DNA from: Bradyrhizobium algeriense
GTDB lineage: Bacteria; Pseudomonadota; Alphaproteobacteria; Rhizobiales; Xanthobacteraceae
Assembly (NCBI RefSeq): GCF_003062295.1
Contig: NZ_PYCN01000004.1
Coordinates: 124,001 to 188,000, forward strand
Direction of reading: 5' to 3'
Length of the DNA stretch: 64,000 nucleotides
Shown here: positions 7,984-16,703 of the stretch, one piece after another
How the letters are laid out: every line of letters starts with the position of its first letter
Numbering within the stretch: the stretch's first letter is position 1
Position numbers and translations under genes: made by a program
Notes under the pieces: model-generated
What the model saw: the letters and a program-made list of their open reading frames with translations, nothing else
Databases searched by the model: none
Told to the model about the DNA's origin: nothing

Positions 7984-8391
7984 CTAGCGCCTCGACGTTT
8001 TCGCTTTCTTTTTCTTCGCAACGTTCTTCTTCCCAACAGCCTTACGCCCGGCAGTTGCGGGTGAATGCTTGGCCGCCCTCTTTGATTTTTTAGCAGCGGA
8101 TTTCTTTGCAGACTTCTTGGCGGTTTTCTTAGCCGCCTTTTCTGCGGCTGCTTTCTTCGGCGGCGTCTTCATCGATGCGCGTTTGACCCGGGCCTTCCGC
8201 TTCTTTGGAGCAACAGGGGGTATAGGCATCGCCGCCGCATCGGCGACTAACGGCACGTCCATTACGGTCATCTTCTCTTCTTCACCTGGCGTAGCGGCTG
8301 ACTTCGCAGCGTCCGCTATCGAACTCGCCATATCCTTCACGGCCTCTGTCGCCTTCTCAATTCGAGACCTATCGCCCTCGTCGTCGTCCAT
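7984..8391 (-). CDS. Lysine/alanine-rich histone-H1-like protein
   Basis: The 135-residue product has an acidic N-terminal third (MDDDEGDRSR, later GEEEK) and a C-terminal tail from about residue 70 made of AKK, KKSA and KKTA repeats, like the C-terminal domain of histone H1 and bacterial HU-extension or Hc1-type proteins. Such tails bind DNA or RNA non-specifically through charge. The ATG at 8391 is chosen because GGGAGG lies just upstream; a start at 8445 would add 18 residues. There is no folded domain beyond the N-terminal helix, so a nucleoid role is inference from composition. Confidence 0.6.
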   Translation of the reverse strand: MDDDEGDRSRIEKATEAVKDMASSIADAAKSAATPGEEEKMTVMDVPLVADAAAMPIPPVAPKKRKARVKRASMKTPPKKAAAEKAAKKTAKKSAKKSAAKKSKRAAKHSPATAGRKAVGKKNVAKKKKAKTSRR

Positions 8392-8402
8392 GGCGCCCTC
8401 CC

Positions 8403-8561
8403 ATGAGTCGGAAGGGCAATATAGCTCATTTGGCGCTCGCCGCATACGTGGCGGGCAACGTGCCCGACCATCCCATCGCTAATCTCATCCTGACGGAGGA
8501 GAACACGGCCAAGGCGGCCAGTGCGGCAAGGGCGCGCAACAACCCGCCCAGGAAATACTGA
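8403..8561 (+). CDS. Possible small protein (52 aa)
   Basis: A short open frame starts at the ATG at 8403 (MSRKGNIAHLALAAYVAGN) and ends RARNNPPRKY. Codon choice is GC-rich at third positions and the product reads as one amphipathic helix pair, unlike a random frame. No ribosome binding site stands out, and it lies head to head with the histone-like gene with only 11 nt between the starts. The reverse strand over the same bases has no convincing product. Confidence 0.3.
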   Translation: MSRKGNIAHLALAAYVAGNVPDHPIANLILTEENTAKAASAARARNNPPRKY

Positions 8562-8579
8562 CTGCCGCCAACGCCGGGG

Positions 8580-8666
8580 TACGCGCAGGGTCACGAGCTT
8601 GCCGCCGTCCGCCAACGCGATAGGCTCGTCAAACTTGCGGCTCCAGCCTGTTGAACGCTTCGACAT
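8580..8666 (-). pseudogene. N-terminal remnant of a small conserved protein
   Basis: The frame from 8666 reads MSKRSTGWSRKFDEPIALA, then DGGKLVTLR. I recall this as the opening of a small conserved Bradyrhizobium protein (WSR-FDEPI-LPDGRKLVTLRDA). After LR the sequence no longer follows that pattern and the frame runs into unrelated residues, so only about 29 codons remain. The assignment is from memory of the motif. Confidence 0.35.
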
Positions 8667-8694
8667 CTCCCTCGCCCCCGGGCGCATACACGAA

Positions 8695-8931
8695 CTACTT
8701 TTTTTGCTGATGTCGGAGAGCACGAGCAAAAAAGTCGCGAGCTATCGTGTCCAAGACCGCGGAGATTTGTTCGCCTGACTCCGGAGCCCTTTCGAGTCGT
8801 TCGGCCTCGCGAATGTAGTCTAACGACAATTCGCGCAAGCGCTGGACTTCGGAATCATCCGGCAAGGGAGCGATTTGAGCCAGCAAGTGTAGTGCGCGCG
8901 CACGCGCGCGTTCGCTTCTGGAGCCATCCAT
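8695..8931 (-). CDS. Small helical hypothetical protein (78 aa)
   Basis: The ATG at 8931 follows TTGGAGG at a 7-nt distance. The product is almost entirely charged helix (RARALHLLAQ, LRELSLDYIREAERLE, LDTIARDFFARAL) and ends in a basic tail. This pattern suits a small coiled-coil or regulator protein, but no family was recognised. Its 3' end approaches the FDEPI remnant on the same strand. Confidence 0.5.
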   Translation of the reverse strand: MDGSRSERARARALHLLAQIAPLPDDSEVQRLRELSLDYIREAERLERAPESGEQISAVLDTIARDFFARALRHQQKK

Positions 8932-9486
8932 GATGGGCCTCCAAGATTGTTATCGTGAGCTTCTGATATTGAAGACCGCGGTTGCGGTCTGTTCTCCCCA
9001 GCCCGAACCATAACATTCGGCACACATTGGGAGGGCCGTTGAGCCCGGCTCGATTAAACTAAACGCGCTTCCTTGTGTCTGGTTCCCGACACTAGGGCTT
9101 CGCGCTGTGAGCCGCTTAAACGGCTGCCATCCCGATCAGCCGCGCGGTCAGGGCGCCGGCATCACAATTCGTTTTTCGTCACCGGATTGGGCTCTGGCGC
9201 ACGGTCCCGAGTTAGCTGCTCGCCCGCGCCGAAGAGGTGATCGAATAGAGCTGTTGTTTTCTGCGGTGCATGAGTCCGTTCATGGCACATATCGTCGTTT
9301 CGCTGCTATGCAGCAGCACGTCGGGTATCGGGGCATAGCGGACGCCGGCGCGGTGTCAGCCCGGCAAATTTATGGCTTCATGGACTGGATGCATCGGCCG
9401 CCGCCTGCGCCAAGGCTTCTCGACGGCCCGAACCCGCAAGTCCCGGCGAGGTGCTGGCGTCGCGGGGTCACGGAGCATGACAACGT
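8932..9486. other. Gap of 555 bases without a supported gene
   Basis: The left part holds the ribosome binding site and presumably the promoter of the small helical gene. A forward frame from 9107 runs on into the RND pump gene and looks like a shadow. The stretch around 9270-9345 (CATGAGTCCGTTCATGGCACATATCGTCG and following) may be another decayed dispersed repeat; I could not match it convincingly to family A. Confidence 0.4.
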
Positions 9487-12400
9487 CTATCGCTTCACTG
9501 GCGCCGGCGGGCCGACCAACTCGGCTCCCGCGGTCTCCTCTACCTTCTCCCGGTCTCCCGCCAGCACGCGCTGCACGGAGACGAAGAACACCGGCACCAT
9601 CAACAGCGCCAGGATCACCACCGCGATCATGCCGCCCATGACGCTGGTGCCGAGGGCCTGCTGGCTGGCGCCGCCGGCGCCGGTCGCGATCGCCATCGGC
9701 AGCACGCCGCAGACGAAGGCGAGACCCGTCATCAGGATCGGGCGGAAGCGCAAGCTGCACGCTTCGATCGTTGCCTCGACCAGCGGCTTGCCCTGCGCGC
9801 GCAGATCCTTGGCGAATTCGATGATGAGGATGGCGTCTTTTGCGGCCAGGCCGATGATGGTGATCAGGCCGACGGTGAAATAGACGTCGTTCGGCAGGCC
9901 GCGCATGGTGGCGGCAATCACCGCGCCGCAGATGCCGAGCGGCACCGTCAGCAGCACCGCGAGCGGAATGGTCCAGCTCTCATAGAGGGCGGCGAGCAAG
10001 AGGAACACCACCAGCACCGAGAGGCCGAGCAGGAACGGCGCCTGCGAACCCGACAGCTTTTCCTGCAGCGACTGCCCGGTCCATTCGAAACCGAAGCCGC
10101 GTGGCAGCTTGTTGGCCAGCCGCTCCATCTCGGCGATGGCGTTGCCGGACGTGAAGCCGGGCTTGGCTTCGCCGGAGATGCGCACGGCGGGATAGTAGTT
10201 GAAGCCCGCGATCTGGGTCGGCCCCCTCGACCACTGCACCGTGGCAAAGGCGGAGAACGGCACCAATTGCCCGCGACTGTTCTTGACGTTGTAGTTGAGG
10301 ATGTCGTCGGCGTTCATGCGGCTGGCGCGGTCGGCCTGCACGATCACGCGCTGCATCCGGCCGCGGTTCGGGAAGTCGTTGATGTAGTTCGAGCCGAGAT
10401 TGGTCGAAATCGTCTGGTTGATGTCCTCGAAGGTGACGCCGAACGCGCCTGCCTTTTCCCGGTCAATCATCAGATTGACCTGCGGCGCCGGCGGCAGGCC
10501 CTCGACATAGACCTTCTGCAGCACTGGGCTGGCATTGGCTTCGGTGATCAGCCGGTCCGCGGCGGCGACCAGCGCCGGATAGCCTTTCTGTCCGCGGTCC
10601 TGCAGGCGGAACGAGAAGCCCGAGGAATTGCCGAGATTGTCGATCGGCGGCGGCTGCAGCGCGGAAATTTTTGCGTCGCGGATCGAAGACAGCTCGCGGT
10701 TGACGTCGGCGACGATCGCCGCAGCGGAGTCCTTTTTGCCCCGCTCCGACCAGTCCTTCAGCGTGATAAAGGCCTGCGCGGTGTTCATGCCCTGGCCGAG
10801 GAAGCTGAAGCCGGTCAGGAACGTGACGTCCTCGACGCCGGCGCGCTCGCGGAGATATTTTTCGACCTGCTCGACCGCGGCCTCGGTACGGGCATAGGAC
10901 GAGTCGGACGGCGTTTGCACGTCGGTGGTGATAAAACCTTGGTCGTCGACCGGCAGGAAGCCGCCGGGCAGCCGCACGAAGGCCCAGCCGAGGCCGATGA
11001 ACAGCACCGCGTAGATCGCCATCAGCCGGCCGGTGCGCTTCAGCGATCCCTTGACGGTGCGCGTATAACCGCCGCGGCCGCTCTCGAGCACACGGTTGAA
11101 CCAGCCGAATACGCCCTTCTTCGCATGACCATGGCCTGCTTCAACCGGCTTCAGCAGGGTCGCGCACAGCGCCGGCGTCAGCGAAAGCGCCAGCAGCGCG
11201 GAGAACGCGATGGCGGACACCATGGTGACCGAGAACTGGCGGTAGATGATGCCGACCGATCCCGGGAAGAACGCCATCGGCACGAACACCGCCATCAGCA
11301 CCAGCGTGATGCCGATGATGGCGCTGGTGATCTGCGACATCGCCTTGCGGGTCGCTTCCTTCGGCGGCAGGCCCTCCTCCGCCATGATGCGCTCGACGTT
11401 CTCGACCACGACGATGGCGTCGTCGACGAGGATGCCGACCGCCAGCACCATGCCGAACATCGTCAGCATGTTGATGGAATAGCCGGCGGCCATCAGCATC
11501 GCGCAGGTGCCGAGCAGCGCCACCGGCACCACGATGGTGGGAATGATGGTGTAGCGGATGTTCTGCAGGAACAGGAACATCACGATGAAGACCAGCACCA
11601 CCGCCTCGACCAGCGTCATCAGCACCTTGTTGATCGAGGCCTTGACGACGGGGGTGATGTTGTAGGGGATTTCGTAGCCGATATTGGTCGGGAAGAACTT
11701 TGACAGTTCTTTCATCTTGGCTTCGACGGCGCTGGCGGTCTGCAGCGCGTTGCCGGTCGGCGACAGCAGCACCGAAAGGCCCGCGGTCGGCTTGCCGTTC
11801 AGCCGCGTGTTGAACTGGTAGCTCAGGCCGCCGATCTCGATGCGGGCGACGTCGCGTAGCCGCACGGTCGATCCGTCCGGATTGGCGCGCAGCGTGATCG
11901 CGCCGAATTCGTCGGGCGAGGACAGCTGGCCCTTGACCAGCACCAGCGCGGAAATCTTCTGCTCCGGCGTGCTCGGCTCGGCGCCGACGCTGCCCGAGGC
12001 GACCTGCGCGTTCTGGGCTGTTATCGCCTTGTTGACGTCGTCGGCGGTGAGGCCGTAACCGACCAGCCTGGCCGGATCGACCCAGATCCGCAGGGAACGC
12101 TCGGTGGAATACAGCGTGGCGCGGCCGACGCCGGGAATGCGCCTGATTTCGCCGAGCACGTTGCGGATCATGAAATCGCCGAGACCAATTTCGTCGAGCG
12201 AGCCATCGGTGGAGTTCAGCGTGATGATCTGCAGCACGGCGGAGGAGGCTTCCTCGACCAGGATGCCCTGCTGGATCACCGCGCGAGGCAGCCGCGCCTC
12301 GACGCGCTTGAGGCGGTTCTGCACTTCGACCGAGGCCGCGCCGGTTTCGGTACCAGGCACGAAGTTGGCGATGATTTCGACCTGTCCCAGCGAGTCAGAG

Positions 12401-12642
12401 GTGGATTCGAAATTGAGGATGCCGGAGGCGCCATTGAGCTCCTCCTCGATCAGGCGCGTGACGCTGTTGTAGAGATTTTCGGGCGACGCACCGGGATAGC
12501 TGGTCGAGATCGAGATCGAGGGCGGCGCGATGATCGGATATTGCGCAACCGCGAGCAGCGGAATCGAAATCGCGCCGATCAAACAGATGAAAAGCGCAAC
12601 CACCCAGGCGAAGATCGGCCTGTCAATGAAGAAGGAGGGCAT
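9487..12642 (-). CDS. RND multidrug efflux pump, inner-membrane subunit (HAE1 family)
   Basis: At 1051 residues this is full length for an AcrB/MexB-type pump. It begins with FFIDRPIFAWVVAL (TM1). GILVDDAIVVVENVE in TM4 carries the paired Asp of the proton relay, GFEWTG and ESWTIP lie in the second half, and the last helices follow. Such pumps form trimers that export drugs, bile salts, solvents or signals with proton antiport, together with a periplasmic adaptor and an outer-membrane channel. The adaptor gene is 9 nt upstream on the same strand. No outer-membrane channel or local regulator gene is next to it, so a channel encoded elsewhere is probably shared. Confidence 0.93.
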   Translation of the reverse strand: MPSFFIDRPIFAWVVALFICLIGAISIPLLAVAQYPIIAPPSISISTSYPGASPENLYNSVTRLIEEELNGASGILNFESTSDSLGQVEIIANFVPGTETGAASVEVQNRLKRVEARLPRAVIQQGILVEEASSAVLQIITLNSTDGSLDEIGLGDFMIRNVLGEIRRIPGVGRATLYSTERSLRIWVDPARLVGYGLTADDVNKAITAQNAQVASGSVGAEPSTPEQKISALVLVKGQLSSPDEFGAITLRANPDGSTVRLRDVARIEIGGLSYQFNTRLNGKPTAGLSVLLSPTGNALQTASAVEAKMKELSKFFPTNIGYEIPYNITPVVKASINKVLMTLVEAVVLVFIVMFLFLQNIRYTIIPTIVVPVALLGTCAMLMAAGYSINMLTMFGMVLAVGILVDDAIVVVENVERIMAEEGLPPKEATRKAMSQITSAIIGITLVLMAVFVPMAFFPGSVGIIYRQFSVTMVSAIAFSALLALSLTPALCATLLKPVEAGHGHAKKGVFGWFNRVLESGRGGYTRTVKGSLKRTGRLMAIYAVLFIGLGWAFVRLPGGFLPVDDQGFITTDVQTPSDSSYARTEAAVEQVEKYLRERAGVEDVTFLTGFSFLGQGMNTAQAFITLKDWSERGKKDSAAAIVADVNRELSSIRDAKISALQPPPIDNLGNSSGFSFRLQDRGQKGYPALVAAADRLITEANASPVLQKVYVEGLPPAPQVNLMIDREKAGAFGVTFEDINQTISTNLGSNYINDFPNRGRMQRVIVQADRASRMNADDILNYNVKNSRGQLVPFSAFATVQWSRGPTQIAGFNYYPAVRISGEAKPGFTSGNAIAEMERLANKLPRGFGFEWTGQSLQEKLSGSQAPFLLGLSVLVVFLLLAALYESWTIPLAVLLTVPLGICGAVIAATMRGLPNDVYFTVGLITIIGLAAKDAILIIEFAKDLRAQGKPLVEATIEACSLRFRPILMTGLAFVCGVLPMAIATGAGGASQQALGTSVMGGMIAVVILALLMVPVFFVSVQRVLAGDREKVEETAGAELVGPPAPVKR

Positions 12643-12651
12643 ATCCCGATC

Positions 12652-13884
12652 TCAGCGGGCGGCTTGCGTCGCCGGCGCACTCGGTGTCGCCGGCGCGCCC
12701 GGTATGGTACCCACCGAGGCATCCGCATCGATCCACGCCTTCGCCTTGACCTTGTCGCCGGGCACGAATTTCTGGAACCCGTCGACGACGACGCGGTCGC
12801 CGTCCTTGAGGCCCTCGCTGACCAGCCACAGGCCGTCCTGCACCGCGCCGGTGCGGACCGGCTGCGTCGCGATACGGCCGTCATCCTTGACCACGAACAC
12901 CTCGCTGCCGCCGCCGGCATCGCGTTGGATCGCCTGCTGCGGCACCGCGATGGCGTCGGAATCGATACCCTGTTCGATCAGGACGCGGACATACATGCCG
13001 GGAAGCAGTTCGCGACTGGGATTCGGGAACTGCCCGCGCAGCGTGACCTGTCCGGTATAGGCATCCACCTTGGCTTCGGAAAACAGCAGCTTGCCGGGAA
13101 TCGGATAGACCGTTCCGTCGTCCAGCACGAGGCGGACCTTGGCTGCGTCGGGCGCAATCCGGTCGAGATCGCCATTGTCAAAGGCACGGCGCAGCTTGTG
13201 CATCTCCGAGACCGATTGGGTGAAGTCGGCATAGATCGGGTCGAGTTGCTGGATCGTGGCGAGACTGGTGGTCTCGTTCTGCACCACCAGCGCGCCTTCG
13301 CTTACCAGCGCGGCGCCGACGACGCCGCTGATCGGCGCACGGATCGTTGCATAATCAAGGTTCAGCTTGGCGCGCGCGACTTCGGCCTTGCGGCTGCCGA
13401 CCTCGGCCTCGGCCTGGCGCTGGGCCCCGATGGCCTTTTCATTCTCAGCCTCGGGCGCCGCGCGCTGGCTGGTCAGTGTCGAGATGCGCCGAGCATGCTG
13501 CGAGGCGAGATCGAACGCGGCCATAGCCTTGTCCAGCGCGGCTTCGCTCGCCTGCAGTTCGACCTCGAACGGCTTGGGGTCGATCCGGTACAGCGGATCG
13601 CCGGCGTTCACCTCGGTTCCCTGCTGGAACAAACGCTCGACGATAATCCCGGAAACGCGCGTGCGAACTTCCGAAACCCGGGTGGGCGCGATCCGGCCGG
13701 GCAATTCACGCAGGAGGGCGCGGGACTGAGGCCGTACGGTGAAGGTGCCTACTTCAGGCTCTTGCGGTTTTGCCGCGGCGGTAGCGGCGATCGGTTCATT
13801 GCAGGCAGCCAAAAGCGGCGCTATCGCAGTCAACATCAAAACGATGCATGCCGATCGCGTTTGTAGTCCGGACATTGAAAGCAT
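12652..13884 (-). CDS. RND efflux periplasmic adaptor (membrane fusion protein), lipoprotein
   Basis: The 410-residue protein opens with a signal peptide ending in a lipobox (LLAACNEP, Cys about residue 28), so it is tethered to the inner membrane by lipid. The adaptor layout follows: a beta-barrel/lipoyl half (FTVRPQ, TRVSGIIVERLFQQG), an alpha-hairpin rich in Ala and Glu (about 105-165), the second lipoyl half (ATIRAPISGVVGAALVSEGALV), and the C-terminal barrel (LLPGMYVRVLIEQG). It bridges the pump and an outer-membrane channel. It is the first gene of the two-gene operon; the start at 13884 directly precedes the signal peptide. Confidence 0.93.
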   Translation of the reverse strand: MLSMSGLQTRSACIVLMLTAIAPLLAACNEPIAATAAAKPQEPEVGTFTVRPQSRALLRELPGRIAPTRVSEVRTRVSGIIVERLFQQGTEVNAGDPLYRIDPKPFEVELQASEAALDKAMAAFDLASQHARRISTLTSQRAAPEAENEKAIGAQRQAEAEVGSRKAEVARAKLNLDYATIRAPISGVVGAALVSEGALVVQNETTSLATIQQLDPIYADFTQSVSEMHKLRRAFDNGDLDRIAPDAAKVRLVLDDGTVYPIPGKLLFSEAKVDAYTGQVTLRGQFPNPSRELLPGMYVRVLIEQGIDSDAIAVPQQAIQRDAGGGSEVFVVKDDGRIATQPVRTGAVQDGLWLVSEGLKDGDRVVVDGFQKFVPGDKVKAKAWIDADASVGTIPGAPATPSAPATQAAR

Positions 13885-14123
13885 TGCCCCAGTTCAGGTT
13901 GGAAAGCGCGAATTGAGCATTCGCGACGTTATCGTCGGAAGACGTCGTAAGCGGTCTTTGGAACTCACGGTTGTTGATGGAACATAGGATAGGGAGAGCC
14001 TGCTGCGACGCAATACGGTTTCGTGGCGGCCCAATGTCACACAACGCTACCGCGCTGAATTAACGTCGGTTTTTCCGGAGTCACTCGATTGTGAGCCGGG
14101 GTTCCATCTACTTATTCGCAGGA

Positions 14124-14242
14124 GTAGCCCGGATGGAGCGAAGCGCAATCCGGGGAATCGGCATCCGTTCGACGGCCCCGGGGTTCGCGGAGCCTGTTAT
14201 CGGGCGCGCATTCGCGCGACCCGTTCGCTCACCCGGGCTACG
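14124..14242. repeat. Palindromic intergenic repeat, family B (GTAGCCCGGATGGAGCG)
   Basis: It opens GTAGCCCGGATGGAGCGAAG and closes with CACCCGGGCTAC, giving short complementary ends around a GC-rich core. The same family occurs at 50774-50862 with much longer arms. It sits just downstream of the methyltransferase stop and may act as a transcription end or mRNA stabiliser. Confidence 0.7.
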
Positions 14243-14244
14243 GG

Positions 14245-15276
14245 CTAACCGGCGGCCGCCTTCAGCCGGTAATGGCTGACGCCCCACTCGCTGCCGCCGG
14301 CGTAACCGAACAGGCCTGCGGTGGCGAGCAGCAACCAGCGCCAGCGCCGCATCCACAACGCGGTCTCGCCGCCATGGACCTTGCGAAGCACGCGCTCGAT
14401 TTCGTAGCGATGCGTGTCGAAGTTCTCCAGCCAATCCTGCGCGGTGCGCTGATAATGCACGCCGCTCCAGCGCCATTCCTTTTCGACCCCGAACAGATCG
14501 GCATATTGCCGGATCAGATGATGGCTCGGCATCACGCCGCCGGCAAAGAAACGTTGCGCGATCCAGTCCTCGCCATCGGCGCGATCGAACAGATAGGCGC
14601 CGGAGCGGTGGGTGAAGATGTGCAGGAAGAAGCGGCCATCGGGCTTCAACCACGCGCACACGCGGGTCATCGATTCGCGCCAGTTCATCATGTGCTCGAA
14701 CATCTCGACGGAGACGACACGGTCGAACTGCGCATCGGGCGCGAACACGTTCATGTCCTGCGTAATGACGCGCAAATTGGCCAGGCCTCGCTGGGCGGCT
14801 TCGCCCTCGACGTATTCGCGCTGCGCGTTCGAGTTGGAGACCGCCGTGACCAGCGAATGCGGAAATTGCCGCGCCATCCAAAGCGACAGCGAACCCCAGC
14901 CGCAGCCGAGTTCGAGGATCGATTGCCCGTCGGCCAGGTCGGCATGCTCGACAGTCTGGCGCAGCGCTTCCTCCTCGGCCTCCTGCAGGGTCGAGGCCGC
15001 CTCCCGGTAGAAGCAACAGGAATATTTGCGATTGGGACCGAGCACGCGGGCAAAGAACTCGGCCGGCACCTCGTGGCCGCGGACATCGGGCTCGTCGCTA
15101 TATTCGGCGATGGCGCGCGCCGCCATTTCGTCGGCGAGCCAGGCATCGCTCTCCGCATTCCCGGTGGCGAGCCGCGTGGCGGCGCGCGAGCAGAGCTGGT
15201 GGATTGCGGCCCGGATAATGGCGTCGGGCAGCGGCACGCGCTCGGCGGTTCCCATGATCGTGGAGACGAAGCTCAT
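14245..15276 (-). CDS. SAM-dependent methyltransferase, cyclopropane-fatty-acid-synthase family
   Basis: The 343-residue enzyme carries the SAM-binding loop LELGCGWG at 121-128 and the family blocks YSCCFY (about 85-90), EMFEHMMNW, FFLHIFTHR and HYQRTAQDWLENF. CFA synthases add a methylene group to unsaturated phospholipid acyl chains; this member is shorter at the N-terminus than E. coli Cfa (about 380 residues) and ends in a hydrophobic stretch (WRWLLLATAGLFGYAGG). It may be one of the CFA-like methyltransferases of unsettled substrate. It stands alone. Confidence 0.85.
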   Translation of the reverse strand: MSFVSTIMGTAERVPLPDAIIRAAIHQLCSRAATRLATGNAESDAWLADEMAARAIAEYSDEPDVRGHEVPAEFFARVLGPNRKYSCCFYREAASTLQEAEEEALRQTVEHADLADGQSILELGCGWGSLSLWMARQFPHSLVTAVSNSNAQREYVEGEAAQRGLANLRVITQDMNVFAPDAQFDRVVSVEMFEHMMNWRESMTRVCAWLKPDGRFFLHIFTHRSGAYLFDRADGEDWIAQRFFAGGVMPSHHLIRQYADLFGVEKEWRWSGVHYQRTAQDWLENFDTHRYEIERVLRKVHGGETALWMRRWRWLLLATAGLFGYAGGSEWGVSHYRLKAAAG

Positions 15277-15618
15277 GTGACCACTCCCTTGGGTGGAGAA
15301 CGGGCTGCAGTGGCTGGTCTATCTCGGAGCAGGTGCTTCTTTCGAACAGCCGCTGGACCGGGCGACCGCCCCACGGGGGGCCCGTCACGACTGAAAGCGA
15401 TACGGGGACGGCCCGCCGGTCCCTCGTGATACAAGGCCGTCATGAAAAATCCCGGTTGGACATCGAAACGTTCCAAAATACGCTGATGTCAAAGCCGGGT
15501 TTCGGGAAGAGGTTCCACCATCGTCCACTCGAAATCGCGGCTTCGCAGCTTTTTTCTCCAGCCCGCTGTGCCATATTGGTTCCCAGCTCGGCTTTTCGTA
15601 ACGGATGACACCCCGCAA

Positions 15619-16614
15619 ATGCCCCCAGGCCACTCCTCCCGCTCCGAAATGGAGATCGAACTGAGCAAACTGTCCTCGCCCCGGATTTTTCTGGTGCGGA
15701 TGCTGGTGTTCCTGGTGCTGTGTGCGCTGGTGACGGTCGTGCTCTACAAGCAGATCATCGCGGCGTTCTTTGCCAATCCCGGCCTCAACGCCCTGATCGG
15801 CGCGGTGCTTCTGATCGGCATCATCCTGTCGTTCCGGCAGGTGATCCGGCTCTATCCCGAGGTCTCCTGGGTCAACAATTTCCGCATCGCCGATCCGGGT
15901 CTCGCGATCGACCGGCGTCCGAGACTGCTGGCGCCGATGGCGGCGATCCTTGGCGGCGAGCGCTCGGGGCGGATGACGATTTCGCAGCAGACCATGCGGC
16001 ACCTGCTGGATTCGATCGCGACGCGGCTGGATGAAGCGCGCGACATTTCCCGCTACATGACGGGCTTGCTGGTGTTTCTCGGCCTGCTCGGCACCTTCTG
16101 GGGCCTGATCGAAACGGTCGGCTCCGTCGGCAAGGTGATCGACGGCTTGAAGGTCGGCGGCGATTCGGGCGCCCTGTTCGATACCCTGAAGGACGGGCTG
16201 GCCGCCCCGCTCGGCGGCATGGGCATTTCGTTCTCGTCCTCGCTGTTCGGCCTCGCCGGCTCGCTGATCCTGGGCTTCCTCGACCTGCAGTCGAGCCAGG
16301 CGCAGAACCGCTTCTACACCGACCTCGAGGACTGGCTCGCCTCCACCGTTCGCGAATATGGCGATGGCGCGTCCGGCCTCGGCGGCGAATTGCAACATGC
16401 GATGGAACGGATACGCGCGGTGGTTGAAGAGAGCGGCAGCGGCCGCAGCACCACGGCGGCGATGGCCAACCTCGCCGAGGCCATCCAGGGCCTGGTCGCA
16501 CATATGCGCACCGAGCAGCAGATGATCCGCGAATGGGCCGACGGCCAGGGCGAGCAGAACCGCGAGATCAAGAAGCTGCTGGAGCGGATCGCCAAGCAGC
16601 CCGAGAAGAGCTGA
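15619..16614 (+). CDS. MotA/TolQ/ExbB-family proton-channel protein
   Basis: About 331 residues, with two N-terminal membrane helices (IFLVRMLVFLVLCALVTVVL and LNALIGAVLLIGIILSF), a cytoplasmic stretch, then the conserved MotA_ExbB block of two helices: SRYMTGLLVFLGLLGTFWGL and GGMGISFSSSLFGLAGSLIL. The C-terminus is helical (NREIKKLLERIAK). Relatives form the ring around a peptidoglycan-linked partner and use proton flow. The partner is the next gene, whose start is 90 nt after this stop. The start is uncertain: TTG/ATG choices at 15568, 15619 and 15649 are all in frame. No flagellar or Ton/Tol genes are nearby. Confidence 0.85.
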   Translation: MPPGHSSRSEMEIELSKLSSPRIFLVRMLVFLVLCALVTVVLYKQIIAAFFANPGLNALIGAVLLIGIILSFRQVIRLYPEVSWVNNFRIADPGLAIDRRPRLLAPMAAILGGERSGRMTISQQTMRHLLDSIATRLDEARDISRYMTGLLVFLGLLGTFWGLIETVGSVGKVIDGLKVGGDSGALFDTLKDGLAAPLGGMGISFSSSLFGLAGSLILGFLDLQSSQAQNRFYTDLEDWLASTVREYGDGASGLGGELQHAMERIRAVVEESGSGRSTTAAMANLAEAIQGLVAHMRTEQQMIREWADGQGEQNREIKKLLERIAKQPEKS

Positions 16615-16628
16615 AGAAGTGGAATGTT

Positions 16629-16683
16629 CGTGTCCCGGACGCGGCGCAGGCGGCGTTGCACGCCGCACCGCGTCCGGGACACG
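16629..16683. repeat. Perfect 16-bp hairpin between the MotA-like and OmpA-like genes
   Basis: The arms 16629-16644 (CGTGTCCCGGACGCGG) and 16668-16683 are exact reverse complements around a 23-base loop that itself contains a smaller GC hairpin. It could attenuate or process the two-gene transcript. The sequence type also recurs as an intergenic repeat in this bacterial group, as I recall. Confidence 0.85.
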
Positions 16684-16703
16684 AGATTGTCGGAGAATCG
16701 GAA

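Noticed and set aside
10267-11703. 478-codon forward ORF opposite the RND pump gene
   Set aside because: It is a GC-driven antisense shadow rich in Arg, Gly, His and Gln without any recognisable domain, while the reverse strand encodes a full HAE1 pump.
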